Below, piece by piece: positions 8,976 to 17,353 of a stretch of 64,000 nucleotides of DNA. This DNA comes from Streptomyces sp. NBC_01298 (GTDB lineage Bacteria > Actinomycetota > Actinomycetes > Streptomycetales > Streptomycetaceae): the NCBI RefSeq assembly GCF_035978755.1, contig NZ_CP108414.1, positions 8,742,001 through 8,806,000 on the forward strand, read 5' to 3'. The position numbers were made by a program, and so were the translations under genes. The notes beneath the pieces were generated by a model. The model made no database searches. It saw only the letters and a program-made list of their open reading frames with translations, and had not been told where the DNA came from. Every line of letters begins with the position of its first letter. The stretch's first letter is position 1.

Positions 8976-9006
8976 GACGCCCCGCACCGAGACGGTGCGG
9001 GGCGTC
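8976..9006 (-). terminator. Terminator of cold-shock gene
   Basis: GACGCCCCGCACC and its exact complement flank a 5-base loop, 18 bp after the cold-shock stop codon. Confidence 0.8.
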
Positions 9007-9024
9007 GGGCTGCTGCGGTGCGGA

Positions 9025-9228
9025 TCAGAGGGGACGAATGTCCTCGGCCTGCGGGCCCTTCTGGCCCTGGGTGACCTGGAACTCGACCTTCTGGCCCTCC
9101 TGGAGCTCACGGAAGCCCTGGGCGTTGATGTTGGAGTAGTGGGCGAAGACGTCGGGGCCGCCGCCGTCCTGCTCGATGAAGCCGAAGCCCTTTTCCGAGT
9201 TGAACCACTTCACAGTTCCGGTGGCCAT
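9025..9228 (-). CDS. cspA: Cold-shock domain protein
   Basis: A 67-residue single-domain OB-fold RNA/single-stranded DNA-binding chaperone. RNP1 (KGFGFIE) and RNP2 (VFAHY) are both intact, and length and start ([10 protein letters not shown]) match Streptomyces cold-shock proteins such as ScoF. Start ATG 9228 has GGGAG upstream. The 272-bp gap upstream could hold a long 5' leader, common for this family, and contains the inverted repeat at 9378. Streptomyces has many paralogues, so the symbol is generic. Confidence 0.95.
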   Translation of the reverse strand: MATGTVKWFNSEKGFGFIEQDGGGPDVFAHYSNINAQGFRELQEGQKVEFQVTQGQKGPQAEDIRPL

Positions 9229-9377
9229 CTTTTTGCTCCCTGTCGGGGACGAGGGTCCTCGCTTCTGAGGACCCTTGGGTGTGGGTTGCTTGCCCTGGTC
9301 CTCCGACGCTTGGTGAAGCGGTACTTCGGACACACGACTGCCGATCACGAGGCATGATCTACCCACTTGCACGAGGA

Positions 9378-9402
9378 GGGCAAACCGATGATCGGTTTGC
9401 CC
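9378..9402. promoter_or_regulatory. Perfect 12-bp inverted repeat upstream of cspA
   Basis: GGGCAAACCGAT and its exact complement are separated by one base. The repeat lies about 150 bp upstream of the cold-shock start and about 100 bp upstream of the divergent HTH/Mop gene. With a 1-base spacer it is better read as a protein-binding dyad than as a terminator. No binder is known. Confidence 0.45.
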
Positions 9403-9500
9403 CGGATCGGGCACTGCGCCCCCGGCCGATCGAGCCCGTCGGAGCCCGGAACCGAGGATGATCAACAGGCCTGTGACCTCCTGCCCCTAGGGTGGTGGTC

Positions 9501-9893
9501 ATGGAGTCGTACACGATGGGACAGGCCGCCGAGCTACTGGGCGTGAGCGTCGACACGGTGCGGCGGTGGGCGGACGCGGGCCGCTTCCCGACCCATCGGC
9601 AGGGAACCCGGCGCATCGTGGAGGGGCCCGACCTCGCCGCGTTCTGCGTGGAGGTCGCCCAAGAGGGCGCCGACGCCGAGGACACCCCTCACACCTCGGC
9701 GCGCAACGCGTTCCCGGGGATCGTCACCGCGATCAAACTGGGCGAGGTGTCGGCGCAGGTGGAGGTCCAGGCGGGCCCGCACCGGGTGGTGTCGCTGCTG
9801 ACCCGGGAAGCCGTCGAGGAACTCGGCCTGCAGCCGGGTGTGACGGTCACCGCCCGGGTGAAGTCGACCAGCGTGCACGTCCAACGCGCCTGA
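9501..9893 (+). CDS. HTH protein with Mop/TOBE molybdate-type domain
   Basis: A 130-residue protein with two parts. Residues about 1-45 form a MerR/excisionase-type winged HTH (YTMGQAAELLGVSVDTVRRWADAGR); residues about 67-130 match a single molybdenum-pterin binding (Mop/TOBE) domain (SARNAFPGIVTAIKLGEVSAQVEV ... TREAVEELGLQPGVTVTARVKSTSV). Such proteins bind molybdate or another oxyanion and may act as small sensors. No mod transport genes lie nearby. ATG at 9501 was chosen; an in-frame GTG at 9492 is possible. Confidence 0.85.
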   Translation: MESYTMGQAAELLGVSVDTVRRWADAGRFPTHRQGTRRIVEGPDLAAFCVEVAQEGADAEDTPHTSARNAFPGIVTAIKLGEVSAQVEVQAGPHRVVSLLTREAVEELGLQPGVTVTARVKSTSVHVQRA

Positions 9894-9906
9894 ACACCCG
9901 TGCGCT

Positions 9907-10515
9907 TCAGGCGCGGCGGACCCGCCAGAGCCATGCCGTCGTGCCGGCCAGCAGGGCGAGCGTCGCCGCGTTGGCCAGGTGGGCCGGGGTATCGCCCACC
10001 GGGGCGGCGAGGGCCCACTTCCAGACGCCGGTGGCGACGGTCGGCACGACGGCGGTGAGCAGGACACCGGTCGTCTTCTGGACCCGGGTCCAGCGCACCG
10101 AGGTGCAGAGGAGCACCGCGCCGACGACGCGGAACAGGGTGCTGCAGAAATTCGAGCCGGGCACGGAGGGGAAGAGCGCGGCGAACAGGAAGGGGAGGGT
10201 GAGCATCAGGAGCGGGACCAGGGGGTGGACCTTCCCGCGCCGGACCAGTGCGCCCGCGGTGTCGGTCCCGCCGGCTGCCGGGACACCCGCGCCCTCGCTG
10301 CCCGCCTCGGCCAGTGCCGTCGCCGCGATCGTACGGGGGTCTCCCAGCTCCGCCAGGACCTCGCCGATCGTGACGCCGGGACGCTCGGCGCGCGTCACCT
10401 CGATGTGTTCGGCAAGGTCGGCGAGGAGTTCCCGGCGCCGTTCGGAGGGCAGTGCGGAGCTCTCGCGTTCGACGGCGGAGAGGTAGTCGCGTACGGGGTC
10501 GGCCGAGGTCTTCAT
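9907..10515 (-). CDS. HAAS-domain membrane protein (PadR partner)
   Basis: 202 residues. The N-terminal ~65 residues are a HAAS signalling domain (DYLSAVERESSALPSERRRELLADL then VLAELGDPRTIA). They are followed by about four membrane helices. HAAS proteins are almost always encoded with a PadR repressor, as here: the start ATG overlaps the PadR stop by 4 bases. Function is unknown beyond a presumed link to the repressor's signal. Confidence 0.85.
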   Translation of the reverse strand: MKTSADPVRDYLSAVERESSALPSERRRELLADLAEHIEVTRAERPGVTIGEVLAELGDPRTIAATALAEAGSEGAGVPAAGGTDTAGALVRRGKVHPLVPLLMLTLPFLFAALFPSVPGSNFCSTLFRVVGAVLLCTSVRWTRVQKTTGVLLTAVVPTVATGVWKWALAAPVGDTPAHLANAATLALLAGTTAWLWRVRRA

Positions 10516-10886
10516 GCGGGGTCTCCGGTGGAGTGGTGCGGGGTGGCGAGGAAGCCGTCGACGGCGTTGCGGAAGCCGGGCCAGACCCGGGCGAACTCGT
10601 CGAGCGCGGCCCGGCCGCTGTCGGTGAGCGCGTAGTAGCGGCGGGGCGGTCCGGTGGCGGACTCCTGCCAGGTCGTGGTGACCAGGTCGTCGCGGCGCAG
10701 CCGGGAGAGCAGCGGGTAGACCGTGCCCTGGCTGGTGGCCAGGGTGCCGGAGTCCTCCAGGGCGTGCAGGAGCTCCACGCCGTACCGGGGGCGGTCCCGC
10801 ATCAGTGCGAGCACGCAGTACTCCAGGACACCCTTGCGCAGCTGGGCGGCAGCCCGGGCCTGCTTGGTCGAATCACCTGGTTCCAT
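10512..10886 (-). CDS. PadR-family transcriptional repressor
   Basis: 124 residues starting MEPGDSTKQ at 10886. It has the PadR winged-helix core: QLRKGVLEYCVLALMRDRPRYGVELLHAL, then GTVYPLLSRLRRDDLV and PPRRYYALTDSGRAAL. It is first in a two-gene operon with the HAAS membrane protein. CCTGG-based dyads surround its start codon, consistent with autoregulation. An ATG further upstream (10997) adds an unlikely extension. Confidence 0.9.
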   Translation of the reverse strand: MEPGDSTKQARAAAQLRKGVLEYCVLALMRDRPRYGVELLHALEDSGTLATSQGTVYPLLSRLRRDDLVTTTWQESATGPPRRYYALTDSGRAALDEFARVWPGFRNAVDGFLATPHHSTGDPA

Positions 10887-10917
10887 GCGATGCAAGATAC
10901 CTGGCGAGGCAACCAGG
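10876..10917. promoter_or_regulatory. Candidate PadR operator dyads
   Basis: CCTGGTT at 10876-10882 is matched by inverted AACCAGG at 10911-10917, with another CCTGG at 10900-10904. They flank the padR start and would block initiation. Assigned by position only. Confidence 0.35.
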
Positions 10918-11075
10918 CGGTAGAGGGGGCCGTGAGAAAGGGGCCGGCCAAGGGGACAGGTGTCCTCGCCGGAGCCCTGTGGCTGATACTTGATCATGTG
11001 ACGGGGGGAAGCACGGCTGTGGGTCGACCGGTAGGGAACTGGTTCACGGCCAGGTCAAAGGGTGTGGGTGATGGC

Positions 11076-12086
11076 ATGGGCTCGTCGGTGACGCCGGGAG
11101 CCGACGTGGCGCGCGAGGACAAATTCGACTGGTTCTGCGAGACGGTGTCCAGCGATGTGATGCCGGTCATGCTCAGTACCCGGCACACGACCGACTTCCG
11201 CGCCAAGATCACGGACCTGGATCTCGGCGTGGTGCGGTTGTCCTCCATGGCGTGCTCGCCGGTCCTCTCGCGCCGCACCCCGGCCCACGTCCGGCGCGGC
11301 GATCCCGAGCACCTGCAGCTGGCCCTCATCAGTCAAGGCGCCTTCCGGATCTCCCAGCGGGGCAGTGAGTCGGTGGTCGCGGGGGCACTCGTGCTCACGG
11401 ACTCCTCACGGCCGAGCGAAGGGGCCAGCGCGGGCGGGCAGGGCGAGGCGATCGTCCTCCAGATGCCCCGCCCCGCGGTAGGGCTGCGCCCGGACCGGGT
11501 GGACCGCCTCCTCGCGCGGAGCCTGGCCGCCGACAGGGGGTCGGGGGCGGTCCTGGCCGACTTCCTGAGGACCCTGCTCACGCACGGCCCGCGCTGCCGC
11601 CCGGAGGAACTGCGCGGGATGGGGGCCATCGCCCTCGACCTGGCCACCGCCTGCCTCGCGCGGCACCTCGGCGACCTGGGCGAGGCGCCTGCCGAGGCGC
11701 GCGCACAGGAGACCCTGCAGCGGATCCACCGCTTCATCGACAACAACCTCGGCGACCCGGACCTGACCCCTCAGGTGATCGCCGACCGGCACAACATGTC
11801 CCTGCGAGGCCTTTACGCCCTCTTCGCCGACCAGCCGCGGAGCGTCGCGGCACGGATCCGCGAAAGCCGGCTGGCACGCGCCCACGCCGACCTCGCCCGG
11901 GGGGAGACGCGATCTCGGCCCGTACAGGCGATCGCGGCCCGCTGGGGATTCTCCAGCGCCGCCGCGTTCAGCCGGGCATTTCGCGAAGCCTACGGAATCA
12001 CCCCGACCGAACACCGCGCGGCCTCCCCGGCCGTCACCCCGGGGTACGGTCTTCCGGGCTCGTGCGAGCCGGCGCCCTCGGCGTAG
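11076..12086 (+). CDS. AraC-family transcriptional regulator
   Basis: About 336 residues. The N-terminal region resembles the AraC-binding-like ligand domain (DFRAKITDLDLGVVRLSSM ... HLQLALISQGAFRISQRG). The C-terminal ~100 residues are two HTH motifs (TPQVIADRHNMSLRGLYALFADQ and AARWGFSSAAAFSRAFREAYGITPTEHR). The ATG at 11076 gives a sensible domain start; in-frame GTGs at 11064 and 10998 are possible. It is divergent from padR and upstream of a methyltransferase, but no target is evident. Confidence 0.88.
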   Translation: MGSSVTPGADVAREDKFDWFCETVSSDVMPVMLSTRHTTDFRAKITDLDLGVVRLSSMACSPVLSRRTPAHVRRGDPEHLQLALISQGAFRISQRGSESVVAGALVLTDSSRPSEGASAGGQGEAIVLQMPRPAVGLRPDRVDRLLARSLAADRGSGAVLADFLRTLLTHGPRCRPEELRGMGAIALDLATACLARHLGDLGEAPAEARAQETLQRIHRFIDNNLGDPDLTPQVIADRHNMSLRGLYALFADQPRSVAARIRESRLARAHADLARGETRSRPVQAIAARWGFSSAAAFSRAFREAYGITPTEHRAASPAVTPGYGLPGSCEPAPSA

Positions 12087-12130
12087 GCGCGCCGACCAGC
12101 CGCGCGGAAGCGGATGTTAGCTTCCTCCCC

Positions 12131-12769
12131 ATGACGGATCATCAAGCCGAGACCGGGGCGGCCTACGACGGGGTCGTCGAGCTGTACGCCTCGCTGTTCG
12201 CCGACCGGCTGGAGACGCAGCCCTTCTCGCGAGCCATGATCAACACCTTCGCCGAACTGGCGCGCGCGACGGGCAACCCGCGAGTGGCGGACGTCGGGTG
12301 CGGTCCCGGGCACCTGACGGCCATGCTGCACGGCCTGGGGCTCGACGCCTTCGGGCTCGACCTCTCCGCGGCCATGGTCGACCACGCCCGGCGGGCCCAC
12401 CCGACGCTGCGGTTCGACGAGGCGCGCATGGAGGCCCTGCCCGTCGAGGACGCCGCGCTCGGCGGCGTACTGGCCCACTACTCGATGATCCACACCCCGC
12501 CCGGGGAGCTGCCCGCGCTGCTCGCCGAGCAGGCGCGCGTCCTGGTGCCCGGGGGCCTGCTCCTTGCCTCGTTCTTCGGGACCGACGGACCGGAGCCGGT
12601 CCGCTTCGACCACAAGGTGACGCCCGCCTACAGCTGGCCGGTGGACCGGTTCGCCGAATCACTGGCAGCGGCGGGCCTCGTCCCGTTCGCCCGGCTGGTC
12701 CACGACCCGGCCTCCGAGCGCGGATTCCTCGACGCCCACGTGCTGGCCCGCCGCCCGGAGGCGACGTAA
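12131..12769 (+). CDS. SAM-dependent methyltransferase (class I)
   Basis: 212 residues with the Rossmann methyltransferase motif I VADVGCGPGHL, followed by FGLDLSAAM (acidic hairpin) and an ARVLVPGGLLLASFFG post-motif. The substrate is unknown. A TAGCTT -10-like hexamer at 12118-12123 ends 7 bases before the ATG, and there is no ribosome site, so the mRNA may be leaderless. Confidence 0.88.
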   Translation: MTDHQAETGAAYDGVVELYASLFADRLETQPFSRAMINTFAELARATGNPRVADVGCGPGHLTAMLHGLGLDAFGLDLSAAMVDHARRAHPTLRFDEARMEALPVEDAALGGVLAHYSMIHTPPGELPALLAEQARVLVPGGLLLASFFGTDGPEPVRFDHKVTPAYSWPVDRFAESLAAAGLVPFARLVHDPASERGFLDAHVLARRPEAT

Positions 12770-12844
12770 CGCACGTCATGCCCCGCACCGTGCTGATCAG
12801 CCACTTCCCGGTGTTAAGGTTTTGTCTGATCGATCTCGATCGCA

Positions 12845-12923
12845 GGATTGTTACTCCCCGAGGACGCCACCTTCGTCGCCACGCGACGCCAAGGCGGCGT
12901 ACCGCTTGAGGGGAGGCAAGGCC
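12845..12923 (+). promoter_or_regulatory. LicT/BglG-type ribonucleic antiterminator (RAT)
   Basis: The two halves of the BglG-family RNA target are clear: GGATTGTTACT at 12845-12855 and AGGCAAGGCC at 12914-12923, bracketing CCCC/GGGG. Instead of a small loop, the apex is a long structured arm: 12864-12873 pairs with 12891-12900 (one mismatch), then CGTCGC/GCGACG closes a 3-base loop at 74-88. Its last four bases are the first four of the terminator stem, so RAT folding and terminator folding exclude each other. The EIIBCA and LicT genes follow directly. Confidence 0.85.
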
Positions 12924-12958
12924 TGGGTGGCGCCACGTGCGCGGCCCGGGCCTTTTTT
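12920..12958 (+). terminator. LicT-controlled intrinsic terminator in the PTS leader
   Basis: GGCCTGGG (12920-12927) pairs with CCCGGGCC (12945-12952) and is followed by TTTTTT, a rare canonical U-tract for this genome. It ends 74 bp before the EIIBCA start and overlaps the RAT. Confidence 0.85.
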
Positions 12959-13032
12959 GTTGCCCGGATCCGGGCGTGAGAGATCGCGAACCGAAGCAGG
13001 CTGGCAAGAGCCCCAGGATGCAAGGAAGCATC

Positions 13033-15162
13033 ATGAACACACCCGTAGCCGGACCCGGCACGCTGGCGGAGCAGATCCTCCGCGGCGTCGGCGGAGCCGA
13101 GAACATCGAGAGCCTCACGCACTGCGCGACGAGGCTCCGCTTCCAGCTCCACGACGGGGCGAAGGCCGACACCGCCGGGCTCGACGCCCTCGCCGGCGTC
13201 ATGGCCACCGTGCCCCAGTCCGGTGACCGCCTGCAGATCGTGATCGGCGGAGCCGTCGCACGCGTCTACTCCGAGATCATGAACCTGCCGTCCATGGCGG
13301 GCGGCGCCGCGCCGGGCGCGAAGTCCGACGCCGACGTCAAGGCCGCGATGCGGGCCAAGAGCCGCGGACGCTACGCCTGGGTGGACAACTTCTTCGAGTA
13401 CCTCTCCGACTCGTTCCGCCCGCTCATGGGCGTCCTGCTGGGCTCCTCGCTCATCATCGCGATCGCCTCGGTCCTCGACGCCCTGGGCTTCGTCGACTTC
13501 CGTGCCGCGGACAAGTCCGCCACCTGGGTGTTCGTCGACGCCATGTGGCGCTCGGTCCTGTACTTCCTGCCGATCATGGTCGCGTACAACTCGGCCAAGA
13601 AGCTGAAGATCGATCCCTGGGTCGGCGCCGCCGTGATGGCCGCGGTGATGACCCCGAACTTCACGGGCATGCTCAACCCGAAGTCCGGCATCCCCGGCAT
13701 CACGTGCAGCACCAACGGGACCCTCGGCACCCAGGAGTGCGTGGCGCACGTCTTCGGCCTGCCGATGCAGCTGAACGACTACGGCGGCCAGGTCTTCGTG
13801 CCGCTGCTGATGGTCGCCGTGCTCGCCCTGGTCTACAAGGGACTGCAGCGGATCTTCCCGGAGACCGTGCACCTGGTCTTCGTGCCGTTCTTCAGCATGC
13901 TGATCATGATCCCGATCACGGCCTTCCTCATCGGCCCGATGGGCGTCTGGGCCGGCAACGGTCTCGGTGAGGGCCTGTCCTGGCTGAACGGCAACGCCCC
14001 GATCGTCTTCGCGATCCTCATCCCGCTGCTCTACCCGTTCCTGGTGCCGCTGGGCCTGCACTGGCCGCTGAACGCCCTCATGCTCGTGAACATCAACACC
14101 CTGGGCTACGACTTCATCCAGGGCCCCATGGGCGCCTGGAACTTCGCCTGCTTCGGCGCGACCGCCGGTGTGCTGCTCCTCTCGCTCCGCCACCGCGAGA
14201 AGGAGATGCGCCAGACCGCCACCGGAGCCCTGGCCGCGGGTCTGCTCGGCGGCATCTCCGAGCCCTCCCTGTACGGCATCCACCTGCGCTTCAAGCGGAT
14301 CTACCCGCGCATGCTCGTGGGCTGCCTCGTGGGCGGCGTGCTCGTGGGCGTCCTGGGCGGCGTGGACACCAAGGCCTTCGCCTTCACCTCCCTGCTGACC
14401 ATCCCGGTCTTCTCCCCGATGGCCACCTACGGCATCGCGATCACCGCCGCCTTCTTCGTCTCCATGGCGCTCGTGTACTTCTCCGACTTCCGCACCCCGG
14501 AGGAGCGCGTCCAGGCCAACGCCGAGCGCGACGCCGCCGAGGCCGCCTCCCGGGCGGAGGCCGGCGCGGCCGATGACCGAGAGCTCGTCACCGTCGGCGC
14601 GGCGACGGCCACCGCGGGGGCTTCGACCGGCACCACCGCCGGCCCTGAGTCCACGACCGGCGCTCCCGCCCCCACCCCCACCCCCGCGCCCACTCCCACC
14701 CCCGGTAAGGGAACCGAGCTCGCCGCACCGGTCGCGGGCCGGGTCGTCGGCCTCGACGAAGTCGGCGACCCCGTCTTCGCCTCCCGCGCGCTCGGCGAGG
14801 GCGTGGGCATCGAGCCGGCGGACGGCCGCGTCGTCGCCCCGGTCGACGGAGAGCTGATCATCGTCGCCGCCACCGGCCACGCCTTCGGCATCCGTACCGC
14901 CGACGGCATCGAGGTGCTCGTCCACATCGGCATCGACACGGTGCAGATGAAGGGGGAGGGCTTCGACGTCCGTACCGAGGCCGGACGGCAGGTCTCCGTC
15001 GGCGACCTCCTCGTCGAGGTCGACCTCGACGCCGTGCGCGCGGCGGAGCACCCGACGGTCACCCTCATGACCGTCACGAACACCGCCGACCTCACCTCGG
15101 TCGAGCCGCACACCGGGCAGACCGTCGCCGCCGGCGCGCCCGTGGTGACCGTAAGGCGCTGA
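13033..15162 (+). CDS. PTS sugar permease EIIBCA, beta-glucoside family
   Basis: A 709-residue phosphotransferase permease that imports and phosphorylates a sugar. Domain order is B-C-A. EIIB has the phospho-cysteine motif THCATRLRF (C31); EIIC spans about 115-480 with many membrane segments and the GISEPSLYG motif. A Pro/Thr linker (TPTPAPTPTPG) joins EIIA, with phospho-histidine in VHIGIDTV (H631) and the second active-site histidine in TGHAFGI (H616). The architecture is that of beta-glucoside/trehalose/sucrose permeases, not GlcNAc ones. ATG 13033 follows AAGGA. Expression should require LicT antitermination at the upstream RAT, and phosphate would come from the general PTS encoded elsewhere. 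The exact sugar is unknown; no phospho-glycosidase gene is adjacent. Confidence 0.93.
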   Translation: MNTPVAGPGTLAEQILRGVGGAENIESLTHCATRLRFQLHDGAKADTAGLDALAGVMATVPQSGDRLQIVIGGAVARVYSEIMNLPSMAGGAAPGAKSDADVKAAMRAKSRGRYAWVDNFFEYLSDSFRPLMGVLLGSSLIIAIASVLDALGFVDFRAADKSATWVFVDAMWRSVLYFLPIMVAYNSAKKLKIDPWVGAAVMAAVMTPNFTGMLNPKSGIPGITCSTNGTLGTQECVAHVFGLPMQLNDYGGQVFVPLLMVAVLALVYKGLQRIFPETVHLVFVPFFSMLIMIPITAFLIGPMGVWAGNGLGEGLSWLNGNAPIVFAILIPLLYPFLVPLGLHWPLNALMLVNINTLGYDFIQGPMGAWNFACFGATAGVLLLSLRHREKEMRQTATGALAAGLLGGISEPSLYGIHLRFKRIYPRMLVGCLVGGVLVGVLGGVDTKAFAFTSLLTIPVFSPMATYGIAITAAFFVSMALVYFSDFRTPEERVQANAERDAAEAASRAEAGAADDRELVTVGAATATAGASTGTTAGPESTTGAPAPTPTPAPTPTPGKGTELAAPVAGRVVGLDEVGDPVFASRALGEGVGIEPADGRVVAPVDGELIIVAATGHAFGIRTADGIEVLVHIGIDTVQMKGEGFDVRTEAGRQVSVGDLLVEVDLDAVRAAEHPTVTLMTVTNTADLTSVEPHTGQTVAAGAPVVTVRR

Positions 15163-15180
15163 GGGCCGACCACCGGTCCG

Positions 15181-15219
15181 CCGCGGGCACGTGACTCCTC
15201 GTGGGGCACGTGCCCGCGG
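15181..15219 (+). terminator. Hairpin between EIIBCA and licT
   Basis: CCGCGGGCACGTG and its exact complement (13 bp) enclose a 13-base loop, with outer ACCGGT flanks able to pair further. It could attenuate read-through into licT. Confidence 0.6.
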
Positions 15220-15316
15220 CGTACCGGTTCGGGGAAGAGGGCAGGTGGCGCAGGGGTGGGGAACAATGCGGGATCATTGGGTAGTACCGGACCGCGAACG
15301 AGAAGGAGAGCAGGCG

Positions 15317-16168
15317 TTGAAGGCGCTGCGTGTCCTCAATAACAACGTGGTCCTCGCACGCGACGACAAGGGCCAGGAGGTCATCCTCACCGGGCGCGGC
15401 ATCGGGTTCAGCTCCCGTCAGGGCAAGCCCGTCGATCCCGCGCTGATCGTGCGCGTCTTCGTCCCGGCGGACGGCCGTGACCCCGACCACCTGAGCGAGG
15501 TCCTCGCCCTCATCGACGAGGAGATCCTGCGGGCCGTCGTGATCGCCCTCGACGAAGCCGGCATCGAGGGGCGCGAGTCCACCCGGCCGACCCTCGCCAT
15601 CGCCGTGGCCGACCACGTCGTCGGCGCTCTCGACCGGGCCGCCCGGGGCATCGTCATCGAGTACCCGCTGCGCGCGGAGGTCCAGGCCCTGTACGCCGCC
15701 GAGTACGCCCAGGCGCAGCGCCTGCTCGATGCCATCAACGAGCGCGTCGACCCGCGGCTGGAGGACTCGGAGGCCATCGCACTCGCGTTGCACCTGGTCA
15801 ACGCCGGTTTCGCCACGGGCGACCTGTCCTTCACGTACACGATGACCGGGGTCATCCAGCAGATGCTGGCCGTCGTGAGGGAGCGGTACGGGCTGTCCGT
15901 CTCCCAGGAGTCCATGAGCGCGGCACGGTTCATCACCCACGTGCGCTACCTCTTCGTACGCATCCAGCAGCACCGGCAGCTGAAGGGCCACGAGTCCACG
16001 ATCGGCGACGGCATCCGCCGGCACTACCCGGAGGCGACGCGCACCGCGCAGCAGCTGGCGACGATCGTCGAGCTGCGTCTGGGGCAGCACCTGAGCGAGG
16101 ACGAGGTCTCCTACCTGGCGCTCCACGTGGCCCGTATGACCACGGAGCCGGACGGCGCCGCCGTGTAG
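15317..16168 (+). CDS. licT: LicT/BglG-family transcriptional antiterminator
   Basis: A 283-residue RNA-binding antiterminator. The N-terminal CAT domain (1-56) has KALRVLNNNVVLARD and GRGIGF. Two PRD domains follow, and all four regulatory histidines are present: H100 (VADHVVG), H159 (LALHLVNA), H208 (FITHVRY) and H270 (LALHVAR), close to the positions in Bacillus LicT. PTS-dependent phosphorylation would switch it on or off with sugar supply. The TTG start at 15317 is fixed by AAGGAGAG upstream and by the CAT sequence beginning exactly there. It lies downstream of its presumed target EIIBCA. A regulator of this type is uncommon in Streptomyces. Confidence 0.93.
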   Translation: MKALRVLNNNVVLARDDKGQEVILTGRGIGFSSRQGKPVDPALIVRVFVPADGRDPDHLSEVLALIDEEILRAVVIALDEAGIEGRESTRPTLAIAVADHVVGALDRAARGIVIEYPLRAEVQALYAAEYAQAQRLLDAINERVDPRLEDSEAIALALHLVNAGFATGDLSFTYTMTGVIQQMLAVVRERYGLSVSQESMSAARFITHVRYLFVRIQQHRQLKGHESTIGDGIRRHYPEATRTAQQLATIVELRLGQHLSEDEVSYLALHVARMTTEPDGAAV

Positions 16169-16206
16169 GACCGGCGTGACCGCACCACGCGCGCGGTTCG
16201 GGTACC

Positions 16207-16248
16207 GCGACCATGCCCCTGCCGGGAGTTCGGCAGGGGCATGGTCGC
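16207..16248. terminator. Bidirectional terminator after licT
   Basis: An 18-bp perfect stem (arm begins GCGACCATGCCCC) with a 6-base loop lies between the convergent licT and alpha/beta-hydrolase genes. Confidence 0.85.
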
Positions 16249-16308
16249 TGTGGAGGGAGCCGCGGAGGGCCGGCGGCTACCGTTCGCCGTCGCTCGGACG
16301 GCTCGGCC

Positions 16309-17055
16309 TCACTTCAGGTGCCGGGTGAAGAACCGGGCCACGGCGTCCCCCGCGAACTGCGGGACGCCGGTGTGTCCACCCATGTTGGCGTGCAAGGACT
16401 TCTCCTCGGAGCCGAAGGCGTCGAACAGGTCCAGGGCCGCCTGCCGGTCGTTCCCCTCGTCGTCCCACTGCAGCAGGACGTGCAGCGGAACGGTGACCTG
16501 CCGGGCCTCCTCGAACATGGCGCGAGGCACGAGGCTTCCGGCGAAGAGACCGGCGGCCACGATGCGCGGCTCGACCACCGCCAACCGGATGCCGATGGAG
16601 ATCACTCCTCCCGAGTACCCGACGGGGCCGCCGATCTCGGGCAGCGACAGGAGGGCGTCCAGGGCGGCCCGCCATTCCGGGACCGCCTCGTCGACCAGGG
16701 GGAGGACGAGGGCGTCGACGATCTCGTCGCCGACCGGCTCGCCGGCTTCCATCGCCCGGCGCAGGTCGGCGCGGGCCCGCTCGATGGCGGGCCGGCGGGG
16801 CCGGTCGCCGCTTCCGGGAAGCTCGATGGTGGCGGTGGCGAAGCCGTCCGCCGCGGAACGCCGGGCCCGGTCCACCAGCCGGGGGTACATCCTGCGCAGC
16901 CCCAGGGGAGGGTGGCCGAGCAGGATCAGCGGCGCCGGGGTGGAGGGGGACGCGGCCGCCGACGCGGGTGTCCACAGGATGCCGGGGATCTCCCCGAGGG
17001 TGAACTCGCGTTCGAGGACGCCGTCGTCGAGGCGCTGCGTGGAAGTGAAATGCAT
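16309..17055 (-). CDS. Alpha/beta hydrolase
   Basis: 248 residues, no signal peptide, so cytoplasmic. A nucleophile elbow GYSGG (G-x-S-x-G) is visible near the middle, a helix-rich cap precedes it, and the likely catalytic His lies in NMGGHTGVP near the C-terminus; the acid is probably in LQWDDEGND. It resembles dienelactone-hydrolase-like or acyl-esterase proteins. ATG 17055 follows GAAAGG. Substrate is unknown. Confidence 0.85.
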   Translation of the reverse strand: MHFTSTQRLDDGVLEREFTLGEIPGILWTPASAAASPSTPAPLILLGHPPLGLRRMYPRLVDRARRSAADGFATATIELPGSGDRPRRPAIERARADLRRAMEAGEPVGDEIVDALVLPLVDEAVPEWRAALDALLSLPEIGGPVGYSGGVISIGIRLAVVEPRIVAAGLFAGSLVPRAMFEEARQVTVPLHVLLQWDDEGNDRQAALDLFDAFGSEEKSLHANMGGHTGVPQFAGDAVARFFTRHLK

Positions 17056-17277
17056 GGTCGTGCCTTTCGGGAGTGCACTGGAACGGCGCTCCCGGACGAC
17101 CTGTCTACCGTCCGACCGTGACCCCGGAGGGGAGCACCCATGTCGATACTGCGTTCACGGGTACCACCTCCTCGATCTTTCACACGGCCTCCGGGACCGT
17201 AACAGCGGCCGCCCCCGTCCGACAACGTGTTTTCGCCCGGGGGAGTTCACACGGCGAACATCTCCCGTTCCAATAAC

Positions 17278-17293
17278 ATGTGAAATATCACAT
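17278..17293 (+). promoter_or_regulatory. Palindromic operator ATGTGA-AATA-TCACAT
   Basis: A perfect 6-bp-arm dyad in an AT-rich island, centred about 68 bp before the start of the small secreted protein. A near-identical sequence (14 of 16 bases) lies about 70 bp before the collagenase start at 21466-21481. The two probably bind the same regulator. Confidence 0.6.
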
Positions 17294-17353
17294 ACCATAA
17301 GACCTGACCGGGAATCCCCGGACGGTGCTCCATCACGAGGAGAACGAACCACG

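Noticed and set aside
13033..15162. Assignment of the PTS permease as NagE (GlcNAc) or PtsG (glucose)
   Set aside because: Domain order B-C-A with LicT control fits the beta-glucoside/trehalose/sucrose group; NagE and PtsG are C-B-(A).
17278..17293. Possible CRP site because of TGTGA...TCACA
   Set aside because: The spacing between half-sites is 4, not the 6 of CRP sites, so I keep it as an unassigned operator.
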